64,000 nt of DNA, taken from Tetracentron sinense (taxonomy: Eukaryota > Streptophyta > Magnoliopsida > Trochodendrales > Trochodendraceae). The notes beneath the pieces were generated by a model, which saw only the letters and a program-made list of their open reading frames with translations, searched no databases and was not told where the DNA came from. Where the stretch lies: NCBI GenBank assembly GCA_015143295.1, contig CM026551.1, positions 15,673,827-15,737,826 on the forward strand, written 5' to 3'. Numbering within the stretch: the first letter of the stretch is position 1; every line of letters begins with the position of its first letter. The translations under genes were made by a program, and so were the position numbers. Shown here in pieces: positions 46,291-60,579 of the stretch.

Positions 46291-48842
46291 GGTATGTCTC
46301 ACAAATTATTGCACAAATTATAATAATAATTAACTTTATATTTGTCTTTGCATGACTTTATTTAAGCTTTATTATTCTAATTCGGTCTTGGGGTTTAGTC
46401 AGATAGCTAAAGTGGTTTACTTTAAGATTGCTTACTTCCACTTTACGGGACAGGTGGGCGCATCATCTAATCACACCTTTGGGCAAGAGATTTTGACATG
46501 CAATTCACCCCCAATTAGCGACAACAGTCACACATAGAACTGATCTATCGAGTTTTGGATTGATTGAGATACTTCCAAACCTTTGGGCAAGAGGGTTATC
46601 CTTCTCTCACCACCACACACAAATCATTCTGGCCCACTCATTCTACATGAAGTTCCTATACATCTTTGGGCAAGACTAGTTATTCAATGCAGTTGAGTGC
46701 AAACCTGGAGTCTAAAGCATGATCAAAATCTCAAATTCGAAGGACCATAACCTCCTACAGGACAGTTACCTTTGGGCAAGACAATCTAACATACTTCAGT
46801 TATGCTCATTCGAATTACTGCCTTACAGATCAAACCTAAACCCCATAGGATCATCTAAACCTTAGTTCCTGATATTAATTTGGGTTAAAGTAACAAATTC
46901 TTCATTTATTTTATGTCAAAATCATAAGAAAATGATGTTTATGCACTAAAATAACTCTTTACAATGCTCAGAAGTCTAAATGGACCCTAAAAACAGAATC
47001 AGAACACCCAAAAACCTCAGGAATGGTCAGACACAGTAATGGGTGAAGCTGGACACTTCACTTATATGGCTGCCACTATGCTAAGATGTTCTCAATAGTT
47101 GAGATGTAGTTCTATCTCAAACTATTATAGTGGAGACTACACATCAGTATATGAGTGCTTAAATGTACACTGACTGATTGCTTTCAATGAGAGACCTCTT
47201 GCATAAACATACTATCAGATAGTTGGTCTCTCATTCACATTGAACAGTTTCAATGATCCTTAGATCTAATGATCAGTTCATTTATAACTAAACAGTAATC
47301 TAACTGTTTTGATTCCACCAAAGTATTCTCTACCTTAGGGAATACGATACAGTGACAGTTGGATAGTCCGAAAGCTGTTCGAATCATAATGAATTTCAAA
47401 CAAGAAATCCATGCTCATTAATTTCATAGATTATCCAAGTTCCGGGTAAGACAGCAGATTAAGCTTAAATCCTACGCAGGTAATTTTGAAACAAAACAAG
47501 TTTGAAATATATTTTATTTAAAATATATTATACTTATAAAAATGTTTTATCAAAATGTTTTATATGAGAAAAAGTTTCTCATGACTTAATCAAAATGTCT
47601 TGGAAACCCGGATTGGATAATGTTCATACACTGGGATTCAATTGCAACATGGATATCTCACATCACTTGCAATTCCGATATAATTCCTATTTAGGGTCAA
47701 TGTGATAACATTGGGTAAGCCAGGGTAAGAATGTCCTAGAGCAATCTGTGGAGATGCTCACATAAGAGATACAAGCTCATAAATTGATTAAAAGTTAATC
47801 AATTATTTAAATGATTAAATGTTAATCATTGATTAAATAGATTAAAAGTTAATTTATGATTTAAATTAATTTTTAATTTAAATCTAGGGATTATATTAGT
47901 AATTATTTAATTAACCTAATTAAAAGGGAAATGAGTTTGACCCATATTCATAAACCCATAAAGATGAACCTTTAATATGGGCCCAAGCCCATGGGTTTAA
48001 ACCCTAGGGTGGGTCGCCCACTTTAGTTCTCCTAATTGGATTAGGATTTGGTTACTTGAATAATTATTGAATAATAACTCTATTAATCATGGAATTAAAT
48101 TCCAATTGTTGGAATGCAACAAGGATTAAGATAAGATGGAATTGGATCCAAACTAGGAGTCCAAGGCTCTCCAAAGCTCAAGCCCCCCTTGTGCTCACTC
48201 CCCCTTTGGAGAAATCTTAATTGGATTAGGATTGGTTGGTTGTTGACTAATCCCTTTAATTAAGGAATCCTCTTTTCAAAAAGACTCTTTAATTAGTAGG
48301 ATTACTATAACTAAAGTAGTTATAGTTAAACTAGGATTTATTTAAATTAATGATAAGAGTTATTATTACTAAATAACTCCCAAATGGATTAGTTGTAGTT
48401 GGAGTAGGATTCGGATTTGATCCAATCTATAAATACCCCAACACCCAAAACGTATGGAGTAGGATTCTCATTATTTTCTCCAGAATTTTTTCTCTCCCTC
48501 TCCTCCTCTCCAAAACCGTGAGCCCCTAGTGTATACCCCCTAGGGATTTTCGTGAAGCATCAAGGGTGCTCCAAGTGGGTTCTTCAATTATAGGGTTTTG
48601 AACTCTAGGGTTTTGATTGGTAGATAGTCTACACCAATAATCCATCTTCTTCTTCTTGCTTCTTCAATTCCAAGCAGAGATTCTAAAGCTTCGTGAGGAT
48701 AGCAAAGAACAAGGATCAAGCTTCGAGTATTTCTTCGAGAAATCTCTACAAAAAGTTCTGACGGTTCGAGTGGATTTAGCTTCACCGGTGAACATCATTC
48801 ACTGGACCAAATCAGTTTTTATTTAATAAGAAAAACCCTAAC
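46290..48842. repeat. Long LTR-like non-coding stretch
   Basis: It ends CCCTAACA at 48842. The last 35-45 bases (TTTATTTAATAAGAAAAACCC) match the equivalent end at 43675, but the rest does not. TATAAATACCCC near 48430 points to plus-strand transcription, while the adjacent copia gag points to minus. CTTTGGGCAAGA occurs four times at 46479-46780. Orientation and family are unresolved; no gene. Confidence 0.4.
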
Positions 48843-49846
48843 AGGAGCCACTTATCCAACTAAAAGGAGTGCGGGTAGCGAGAGCAAAATGTCTGTGATG
48901 GTCTATATTAATACAGAATGTCCTAGGGGTATACCAATGCAACGGCTACATTGAATCCTAAAGTGGTTATGAACTTTTCAACGAAATCAAAAAGGTATTC
49001 TTTATTTTATTTTTTCTATTGGAGATCGTCAACCACACAAGGGAGGGAGGGGGGCCTAACGATTATCATATATTGTCATTGACTCCTAAGTCGGCAACCT
49101 GGTTAGCCACCAGAGTTAATACGGTTCCACTTGTTCATATATGTTAAATAAATAATTCAAACTCTTTGGTTGATTTGTATTCATCCAAACAATAAAATTG
49201 GAATTCCCAGATAACTAGAATTCCCTAAAAATTATGGTCTCAGCAAACGACAGAATTTTAATACAGAGCTTTTCCAATTCATAGATATTGAATTGCCTTA
49301 CCGGGCCCCAAATAGTGAGGGTCAGGGACTAACAGTGAAGACAATAGATATTGAATGCCCCATGTATAAGATTTCTCACATTTCCATTTCCCAGCAAAAT
49401 TCACATTAATTAAGAGTGTGTGAGTGTCGGTGTGTGGGACTTGGGTATATATGTATGGATAGTCATACTATTTTAAAGCAGTGTATCCTGAAAATAAATG
49501 AACTTAAAAGGCAAAACACTCTAAAATGACACAATATGCAAATGACTTCATTTAGGCGTCCAAATGCCCCTTAATATTACAAATACAATTGATATATTTT
49601 GGGAAAAAAAAGAAAATTAATATTAAGGAAAAACAGAAAAGATAAACTTAGATGAATGAAAACGAATCATTACACAAAATGAACTTATTCGAAAGAAACA
49701 AATCATTACACAATCTTTTACAAAGCAACCGTTTTATTTATTGATACTACAATACAATAGCTATGCAGATCCATGAAGCCTTAATTTATGTTTCTATAAT
49801 AAAACATCATTCTAATTACTAAGGGAAATGGCCAAGTTATCTCTCT
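48843..49846. other. Intergenic, then 3' flank of BBE-like copy 4
   Basis: To about 49480 the sequence is unique and has no gene. 49480-49846 matches 7540-7935 downstream of copy 1, including the AATAAA-bearing 3' flank. Confidence 0.5.
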
Positions 49847-51316
<1,470 letters not shown>

Positions 51317-52140
51317 TTTTGTGTGTGTGTGTGTCTAAAGAAGAGTATGAACTGGCTTAATTATAGAATCCCTTGAAGAAACTTCCAAAAAGATACTTCT
51401 ACAGTTTTTGAGATAATGTGAGCGTTGGTAATTTCTAATGAAGATAATTTAATTGAATTTTCTTTATCGAAATCAAAGCTCAAAAAATGAACAACCTATT
51501 GGGATCGCGGAAGATATTGGAAGATAATCCCCGTTCTATCAAAGCCACACCGAAACATACTTCCAAAATGGAAAGTGTATCCTAACGGGATACATTCTCT
51601 TAGAGATCAAAGTTCACCTTAAATTGCCATAGAAGATTTCGGCTTGTTAAAAGGGTGGTCGCAAGGATTGATTTTAGAGTGCTCAATGGTCGTGTCATAC
51701 TGTCATTGAAAATTCATTCATCAAAGATGGAAAACTCTTTATGTCCAATAAAACAAGTTCTTCTTTTGTTCCAAACGTGCAAGACTTTTCGAGATTTCTG
51801 CTCCGTTTGTTTTGAAGTTAAATAGAGGAAAACAAATGAATTTCAAGGAAAATATCAGTTGTCCTTAAAGGAAGTACACTTGAAAAATGATATTTTCCAT
51901 AGAATTCATTTGTTTTCCCCAATTTTACCTCAAAACAAAATATAAATGTTCTTTTTTACATGATAGGAACAAAAGAGGATTTGGGTTCCATGGCATCCAG
52001 TTACTCTCTAATTTTCCTTTTCAAAAATAGTTGAAAAGATCAGAACTATCAAAAGGTGCGTAACAAACAGGGAAAGAACAACTTTTTCCTGAACTTTAAT
52101 TGAGTCATAGGATTGTCTCTGTCAGATGCCAGAAAATGGT
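51317..52140. other. Upstream flank of BBE-like copy 4
   Basis: Matches 9552-10200. Contains a private fold-back MITE at about 51800-51950 (CTCCGTTTGTTTTGAAG ... CTCAAAACAAA) absent from the copy-1 flank. Confidence 0.6.
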
Positions 52141-53300
52141 GTCCGCTTGGGCTTCGGATTCTCTATGGAAGATGCCAAAATGATACTCTTGGGCTACCAC
52201 AATGTGTGCACAAGTGGTTGGAGAAGTCAATTCACGGGCCCATGATTTTGATGACTTCTCCAATCATTAAGTGACATGTGGCCATAAAATGGTGATATAA
52301 AGAGAGAAAGATATCAAATGATGAAGAGAAAATGAAATGTCATCTCAGCCAAGTGTTATACACATTGTGGTAGCCCGATAGAACCTTTCTGGCATCTGCC
52401 AGAGAGAATCCGAGACCACTTACTTGACCCCACATCAGATGACATGTGGCCATAAAAAAGGGGAGAAGTCATTTCATTTTCTCCCCATCTTTTTTACTTA
52501 TCCCCACTTGATGTCTAACCCCTTTTAATGGCCACATGTCTGATCATGTGTGGAGCCAGATCCCGGGCCAATTTGTCATCTTTAAGAAGACAATATCAAA
52601 GAGACTGAAAGAGACGTGATTCTCTCCCTATGTAATCGGACTTCGGGGGAGTCCGATTACGGCACTTACCCTGCCACGTGTCCCTTTTAACGGTTAAGAT
52701 TCACCCAACTCTAGGGTTCACTCACCTATCCTTGAGTTTTAGCAAAACTATTTAAAAAAATTAATCCTAAGAGTTAGTGAATTTTAACTGGGTTAAATTT
52801 CTTTTTTTAAAAAACGAAGGATAGGTGGGTGAAACTTAGTGGCGGGTGAATCTTAACTACAGTTAAGGGATGTCAAAAGGGACACATGACAGCATCAATG
52901 GTGTAACTGGACTTCCCCAAAAGTCCATTTACAACCGGAGAGAATCACGAGTCGCCATGGAACCAAATCCTCTACGGTTATAAATGGACTTGAGAGAGTC
53001 CAGTTACACCGTTGAGGTTGCCACGTGTCTCTTTTGACACCCTTTAATTAGGGTTAAGATTCATTCACCCCCAGGTTCACTCACCTATCATTGGTTTTTA
53101 GAAAAAAAATTATGAAAAATAAAAATTAACCACTGTTAGAAAAAATATTAAAATATTTTTTTATTCTTCTAAAAACTAAGGATAGGTGGGTGAACCCTAG
53201 GGGTGGGTGAATCTTAACCTCAGTTAAAGTGTGTCAAAATGGACAAGTGCTCACCTCAGCGGATTAACCGGATTCCCCAAGTCCGGAGATTTGGTTTCTA
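52140..53300. repeat. Repeat-rich block, paralogue of 10240-11513
   Basis: It contains a Mutator-like MITE (about 52140-52420) and two long palindromic repeats (about 52615-52950 and 52960-53295), in the same order as after copy 1. Small indels distinguish the two. Confidence 0.65.
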
Positions 53301-53383
53301 AATGGATACTTCTTTGGCTAGATCGAATCACAGCCAATTGCGATTGAATTGGGGAGAGTTCAATCGCACCTACAAGTCAACAT

Positions 53384-55933
53384 GTCCCTATTCACCACTA
53401 TCAACTATGGTTAAGATTCACTAACCCTTAGGGTCCAATAATTTAACCTTGATTTTTAGGGAAAAAAACTTATAACTCTGGTTCAGAATTTTTAACCGTT
53501 TGGGATAGATTTTTTTAACAATTTTATCTAATAATCAAGGATAGATTACTGAACCCTAAGGGTTAGTGAATCTTAACCACAGTTAATAGGAGTGAACATG
53601 GACACGTGTTCAAGGGCGGAGCCAGGAATTTGTCTTTGGGCATGTATAAAAAAAAAGTAATAGGTTTGGAGTTCAGGGGGGCGTGGCTGTGGTTTCCATT
53701 TCGTAACGAAATGGCCCGTCCTCATTGGTCCACACCCCAATTTTAAATACTCATCACCTATGATTAAGATTCACTCACCCCTAGGGTTAAGCAATCCAAC
53801 CTTGGTTTTTCAAAACAAAAAAACCAAAATCTTAACTTTAATTTATTGAAGCTTAACAAGGGTTAAAGGGTTGTTAAATGGGACACGATGGTAAGATAGG
53901 AAACGGACGGATGTTCTTTCTCTCTTGGTTAAGCAATCCAACCTTGGTTTTTCAAAACAAAAAAACCAAAATCTTAACTTTAATTTATTAAAGCTTAACA
54001 AGGGTTAAAGGGTTGTTAAATGGGACACGATGGTAAGATAGGAAACGGACGGATGTTCTTTCTTTCTTGGTTAAGCAATCCAACCTTGGTTTTTCAAAAC
54101 AAAAAAACCAAAATCTTAACTTCAATTTATTAAAGCTTAACAAGGGTTAAAGGGTTGTTAAATGGGACACGATGGTAAGATAGGAAACGGACGGATGTTC
54201 TTTCTCTCTCTCATATGAACCTTTTGATGAGGGGAAGCCGTCAGTCAGATTTAAAATCATCCATATGGTTCACGTATGTTGGATTAGGGGGAAGGTTGTC
54301 AATGGGCTAGAGTGGGGTCTTTCCAAGCCCATTTGTCAAGAAATAACAAGAGCCCTAGCTCGGCCCAAGCTAGACCGAGCTTGAACAAGCCATGCCCAAG
54401 CCCTACCCTAACACGAACCGGATTGGGCTCGGCCGAGTTTGGTTTCATATCACATCAATTTTCTGAAAATGTATGAAACCTAGCAATAGAATTTGTAAAC
54501 TAACTAGTCTTGAACCGAACCTTGGCCTAGCCCACATGAAAATGTGGTAGAGGAACCATCTGCCAAGTCAAGTGAGAGAAAGCTCAACTATTACCCTAGG
54601 TGTGCAAAAATTGACCCATTGCTAGGCTAAGCGCTAAGAGCGCAATGATGTAATTTTGTATAATCTCCTACCTGAATCGCAACCAAGATTCCCAGCTACA
54701 AATCGACAAGGCATGCAAAGCCTCCATTGAGAAGGCCAAAGCAGAATAACACAAATATCGTGTAGATCAAGGCAGGGGCAGTGCCACTTTTCAAGCTTAG
54801 ATCATACACAGGAGCAATACTATACCAAATGAAGGATTGTGTTATTCATCGAAAATTACAACCCGTTAAAAGACATACAATTGTCTGAACAAAGTCAGAA
54901 GGAGCAAAGCAGATTCTAGCATGTCCCAGACAATTGAGTTGCCACATCCGCCAGAGCCACAGCTAGAGCTTAGAGAAAAGTGATCTCATCTTCATAGTAG
55001 AATCATTAAATCATTCGGTTATGAGAGACAAAATCTGTTCACCTTTGAAGTTCCATACGATTAAACAAAGATTCCTAGAATATTCTTTGACTCAGCAGTA
55101 TGGAGGACGATGATCTTCCAGAACTTGTCTGAATAGATTGGTTCAGAAGAGGGCATCATGCTCAAGATCTTGTCAAGAAATTGTTTGTATTCTTAGTCAA
55201 TTTGAAAAATGAAAGAAGGTCATGTTTGACACATCATTTCTCCCTATTCGCTATAATCAATCAAGTTTATATTAATAACATCCACTAGTTAGCCCTCTGA
55301 ACCTAACAACCTTTCATTCACTGCACTTCTATACCGGGACACCCCCCATAGAAGTTTCTCGTAGCCTAATATATGTCATGACCAAATCCTAAAAAGGTAC
55401 ATAGGCAACCTAAAAATCAGGTGTAGTCAAATCAATCACCTTTCTTGAGCAAAATAGAACTTCTGTAGAAAGGAAAAACATCAATGAAAATCCAAAGCAA
55501 AAAACCAAAGTCCAAAAGAAAAGAGAGAGTCAAATCATGCCTATTTATTCATGTATATTGATTAGTTGAAATTCAAAAGGTTGAATACCTAGAGGATGAT
55601 ATCAAGGACCTGAATCCACTAACCTTAATTATATGGGTGACTTTGGTAGGATTCAATGTGTTGATATCGGAACCTAAGGGATAACCTAGATAAAAGTTGG
55701 TCAGGACAGTCAAGCACATATCTCACCACATGATAGGTATTATAAGCACATGTCTCACAAGCCTAAGCACAAGATTTTCATGTTACATGTGATTGGAGAT
55801 TTTCATGTTACATGTCATAGGGGAATCATCCATGTTACAAACGTTGTCGAAACATCTTTCATGTCATTGGATACTATTATGTTACATGCGTTGTCGAATT
55901 ATCTTTCATGTCATTGAGAACTATCATGTTACA
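53384..55933. repeat. Segmental duplication block, third copy
   Basis: Paralogue of 11600-14265 and 26697-29055. Has its own 142-bp tandem triplication. Confidence 0.8.
53785..54210. repeat. 142-bp tandem triplication
   Basis: Unit starts GGTTAAGCAATCCAACC at 53785, 53927 and 54069; exact 142-base spacing and near identity. The two paralogous blocks have one unit each. Confidence 0.93.
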
Positions 55934-56169
55934 GGCATTGTCGAATCATCTTACCTGCATTGTTACACATGCTTACATAAACTTACATGAATATGCACAA
56001 GTGTTACATGTTTATTTTCATAGCTTAGTGGCTGCTATTAAAATTTTCTAAAATTCAATCTAAAATGTGAATCCAAATTAGATTATGAAAATCTAATTAA
56101 TTTTTAGTTTATAGCTAATGAAATTCTATTTTGGGCTTTATTTAGTTTCTAAATTAATGCATAGACTTT

Positions 56170-57506
56170 TGAAAGGAAAAAATCTCGTACGCGCCACACG
56201 TCTATAGCTGCTTAGTTGGTAGAGGAATGTTAGCAAAACTCCACCTGTGAATGAGTCTGAGGGGGCGGGTGTGCACCCTTAAATAAGCTCCGATGATAAA
56301 GTCAGTATAAGGCACAAGCACATGAACATATGAACATAATAGTATAAAGATACTTATCGTGAGGTCACTGGGTATATGCACTTGAGGACGAGCTCTGGTG
56401 TTATGCTCTGGAGATTGTAGCTCAGGAGGCACAAAGAATATGTCTTAGACAACGTAGCTCTGACAATGTAGCTCGTATAAGGCACAGACAACGTAGCTCT
56501 GACAAGGCACAGACAACTTAGCTCAGACAACGTAGCTCGGATAACGTAGCTCGGATAACGTAACTCTGACAACGTAGCTCGGACAACGTAACTCTGACAA
56601 CGTAGCTCGGACAACGTAGCTCTGACAACGTAGCTCGGATAAGGCACAGACAACGTAGCTCGGATAACGTAGCTCTGACAACGGGTACGTTGTGCATCAG
56701 ACAACGGGTACATTGTGCATCTCACAACGGGTACGTTGTGCATCAGACAACGGACAACGAGCTCAACACTATTCACAGCACAACGTGACAATATATTCGG
56801 TACTATTCACAGCACAACGGACAATGTATTCGGCACTATTCATAGCACAACGGACAACGGATTTGGCACTATTCACAGCACAACGGACAACGGATTTGAC
56901 ACTATTCACAGCACACGGACAACGGATTTGGCACTATTCACAGCACAACGGACAACGGACAACGTATTCGACACTATTCACATCGTCAGACACAAGTTCA
57001 AGTGTGATTACACTCAACAACTAATCAATTGCAAGGCCGTGCAAGTGGCAGTGTGACCATTTATGGAGAACATTAGGCGGACATGGCCTATTTGAGAGAA
57101 TCTGGTGGCCATAATCGATTGTGAGACCATAAAGAGCATCAAGTAGCCGGATAACACCAAAGGAAGATGAGAGAATCAGGTGAGTGGCCGCCTGCATAGC
57201 CCTTCGGGGTAGGGGTGTGAATGACTCAAGCTTCTCACATCTCCTTCTTCCTCTTCTTCTTCTGCCCTTTCTCTTGCCTTCCGCCCCATCCTTCTATTCT
57301 TTCTGGTGATTCTTGCTTATTTATAGGCATTTGGAGTCATCATGACTTGTGTAGTCATGATGAGGTCACCTGTCGGACAACACTCAAGTGAGCCAGCACA
57401 TAGCCCAAGTGGGCTTATGTCAGCTAAATTGTTAGAATTTGCTAGAGTGAGAAATTCCTATTTTACCCCTTCTTTTTACTCATTTTTACGAATTTTATCC
57501 CTTACA
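56170..57506 (-). repeat. 3' LTR of the 56.2-59.6 kb element
   Basis: 1337 bp. Contains two internal minisatellites: GACAACGTAGCTCGGATAAC-type units (about 56440-56690) and GCACAACGGACAAC...TATTCACA units (about 56770-56985). Frames crossing these are repeat artefacts. Confidence 0.88.
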
Positions 57507-58196
57507 CTTAGCCCCTTCTCGGTGCCTTGGACTCTGTTCAAGGTGCCAAGAATACATAATGGGTAAAATTCTCAAAGACGATAGCCTACAAGCTACACAA
57601 ACAAACAAGTAACTTGCTCTCAAGTACGTAGAGCACAAAAATGAACATAGATCAGTAACACTTCAAAAAAGAATAATCTTTTTACTTCCACGATTGTAAG
57701 ACACAGACACATTATGAGATGACAGTAAAGGAGTACGGAAGCGCATAACATAACACATCATAAATGTAATCAGACAACTGACATTTCATATGATAGGCCT
57801 CGTGATGGGACACCACGCTCAGATGACATTTCATTAGTATAAGCCACTAGATTTGCTCAGATGACAATTCATTAGATAAGCCACATGTGTCCTGTGGTGA
57901 GTACCCTACTCAGATGATAAGTCATTTGACATTGCATTTATGACACATTTCATTAGCCAGTTCATCGATCATTTACTGACTGATAATTCACTTGAGAATT
58001 CACTTGATATTAAAAATGCACTAGAGTATGCACTGGACAGTTCAATTGATAAAGCACTTGAGAATGCACTTGATAACTACCTCTTGATTGTTATCATATA
58101 GTGAAAGCATCATTCAGAGGTAGAAGATGCTCGTCATTTGCGATTGTCTAAGCCCCTTTGCCTCATTCCCAATTGTTCCCACAGACGGCGTCATTT
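57507..58196 (-). other. Internal region of the 56.2-59.6 kb element
   Basis: No ORF of note. Rich in short CATTTGACA/TTCACTTGA words (57780-58080). The primer-binding site lies at its high-coordinate end. Confidence 0.7.
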
Positions 58197-59575
58197 TGAA
58201 AGAAAAAAATCTCGTACGCGCCACACGTCTATAGCTGCTTAGTTGGTAGAGGAATGTTAGCAAAACTCCACCTGTGAATGAGTCTGAGGGGACGGGTGTG
58301 CACCCTGAAATAAGCTCCGATGATAAAGTCAGTATAAGGTACAAGCACATGAACATATGAACATAATAGTATAAAGATACTTATCGTGAGGTCACTGGGT
58401 ATATGCACTTGAGGACGAGCTCTTGTGTTATGCTCTGGAGATTGTAGCTCAGGAGGCACAAAGAATATGGCTCAGACAACGTAGCTCTGACAACGTAGCT
58501 CGTATAAGGCACAGATAACGTAGCTCTGACAAGGCACAGACAACGTAGCTATGACAACGTAACTCTGACAACGTAGCTCGGATAAGGCACAGACAACGTA
58601 GCTCGGATAACGTAACTCTGACAACGTAGTTCGGACAACATAGCTCGGACAACGTAACTCTGATAACGTAACTCGGATAAGGCACAGACAACGTAGCTCT
58701 GACAACGTAGCTCGGATAACGTAGCTCTGACAACGGGTACGTTGTACATCAGACAATGGGTACGTTGTGCATCTCACAATGGGTACGTTGTGCATCAGAC
58801 AACGGACAACAAGCTCAACACTATTCACAGCACAACGTGACAACGTATTCAGTACTATTCACAGCACAACGGACAACGTATTTGGTACTATTCACAGCAC
58901 AACGGAGAACGGATTTGGCACTATTCACAGCACAACGGACAACGTATTCGGCACTATTCACAGCACAACGGACAACGGATTTGGCACTATTCACAGCACA
59001 ACGGACAACGTATTCGGCACTATTCACATCGTCAGACACAAGTTCAAGTGTGATTGAACTCAACAACTAATCAATTGCAAGGCCGTGCAAGTGGCGGTGT
59101 GACCATTCATAGAGAGCATTAGGCGGACATGGCCTATTTGAGAGAATCTGGTGGCCATAATCGATTGTGAGACCATAAAGAGCATCAAGTAGCCGGATAA
59201 CACCAAAGGAAGATAAGAGAATCAGGTGAGTGGCCGCCTGCATAGCCCTTCGGGGTAGGGGTGTGAATGACTCAAGCTTCTAACATCTCCTTCTTCCTCT
59301 TCTTCTTCTGCCCTTTCTCTTGCCTTCCGCCCCCATCCTTCTATTCTTTCTGGTGATTCTTGCTTATTTATAGGCATTTGGAGTCATCATGACTTGTGGT
59401 AGTCATGATGAGGTCACCTGTCAGACAACACTCAAGTGAGCCAGCAAATAGCCCAAGTGGGCCAGCAAATAGCCCAAGTGGGCTTATGTCGGCTAAATTG
59501 TTAGAATTTGCTAGACTGAGAAATTCCTATTTTACCCCTTCTTTTTACTCATTTTTACGAATTTTATCCCTTACA
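58197..59575 (-). repeat. 5' LTR of the 56.2-59.6 kb element
   Basis: 1379 bp, closely similar to the other LTR with different numbers of internal minisatellite units and a duplicated AGCAAATAGCCCAAGTGGGC near 59450. Confidence 0.88.
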
Positions 59576-59749
59576 ACTTTTTAGCATGTTAATTTTGGGC
59601 AATATATATAGATTGAAATTGATGGTTGATAATTTTAGTTATATGGTTTGAGATATGTTTGTAGGTTTATATTTATTTCGAGACATGTTTGTCCGTTTAT
59701 TAAATTGATGAAATTATTTATGTAATAATTAGCAAGTATATTTCCCTTA

Positions 59750-60177
59750 GGCTTAATTTGTTTCGGAGGAAAATAGGTGTAGGAAATTATTTCCAAGGGA
59801 AAAATTTTCCTTCAAGTGTTCGGTATCCTAGAAAATACACTTTAATGTAGAAAACTTTTCCCACGAGTTAATATTTTCCATGGAAAAATTTTCTCTCAAA
59901 TGTGAAGGGAAGTTAATTTCTTGGAAAGACCCTTACTAAGGTCTCCAAATAAAAACACGAACTCTCCTAAAAATTTATTTATTATTATTATTATTTTTTC
60001 ATTATTTACTTTTATTTTTATTATTTTTCTGATAATTCTTATTTGATTTTCTGATATATTTTTTCCTTCTAGCCAAACAATAGAGAAGTGAATATTAAGA
60101 AAAAAAATATTATAGAAAATAATTCTCTTGCAAAACTTTTCTTTACCATCCCATTTTCCATGCAAACAAACACGGCC
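59750..60177. mobile_element. Large fold-back element, copy 3
   Basis: Paralogue of 29451-29891; ends GGCTTAATTTGTTT and CAAACAAACACGGCC. Confidence 0.55.
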
Positions 60178-60579
60178 TAATGAATTTTCCTTCCAATTAA
60201 ACAAACACCTACAAGTAAAATAAGTCATTTTCCACCCAAATTTCGGCATTGCAACCAAACATGCATCTTAAAGAAAAAACAGTCTAAAATGACAACATTT
60301 GTAACTACTTCATTTAGACGCCCAAATGGCCCTTAATGTCACGAATACAATGGATCTATTTCAGAGAAAAAGAAGAAAATATTATGGAAAAGCAGCAAAG
60401 ATGTACTTAGAGGAAAGAAACGAATCATTACACAAACTTTTACAAGAGCAACAGTTTTATTTATCGATACTACAATACGATATCTATACAGATCCATGAA
60501 GCCATTATTTTCTGTTTCTATAATAAAACATTGTTCTTACTAAGGGAAATACCCAAACAACCAAGGTATCATGCACTCT

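Larger units (their letters stand above)
56170..59575 (-). mobile_element. Non-autonomous LTR retrotransposon (LARD-like), minus strand
   Basis: Flanked by ACTTT at 56165-56169 and 59576-59580; paralogous blocks read AGACTTTTAGCA at the empty site (about 19247, 29288). LTRs are 56170-57506 and 58197-59575, internal region about 690 bases. On the minus strand the 5' LTR (high coordinates) is followed three bases on by TGACGCCGTCTGTGGGAA, close to the TGGCGCCGTC-type primer site of Ty3/gypsy Tat-like elements, and the 3' LTR is preceded by GAGAAGGGGCTAAG, a polypurine tract. There are no gag or pol frames. Confidence 0.88.

Noticed and set aside
56354..56985. Long repetitive frames (SELRCQSYV-type and FGTIHSTTDN-type) on both strands
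   Set aside because: They arise from minisatellites in an LTR and appear in several frames at once; no codon bias or start context.
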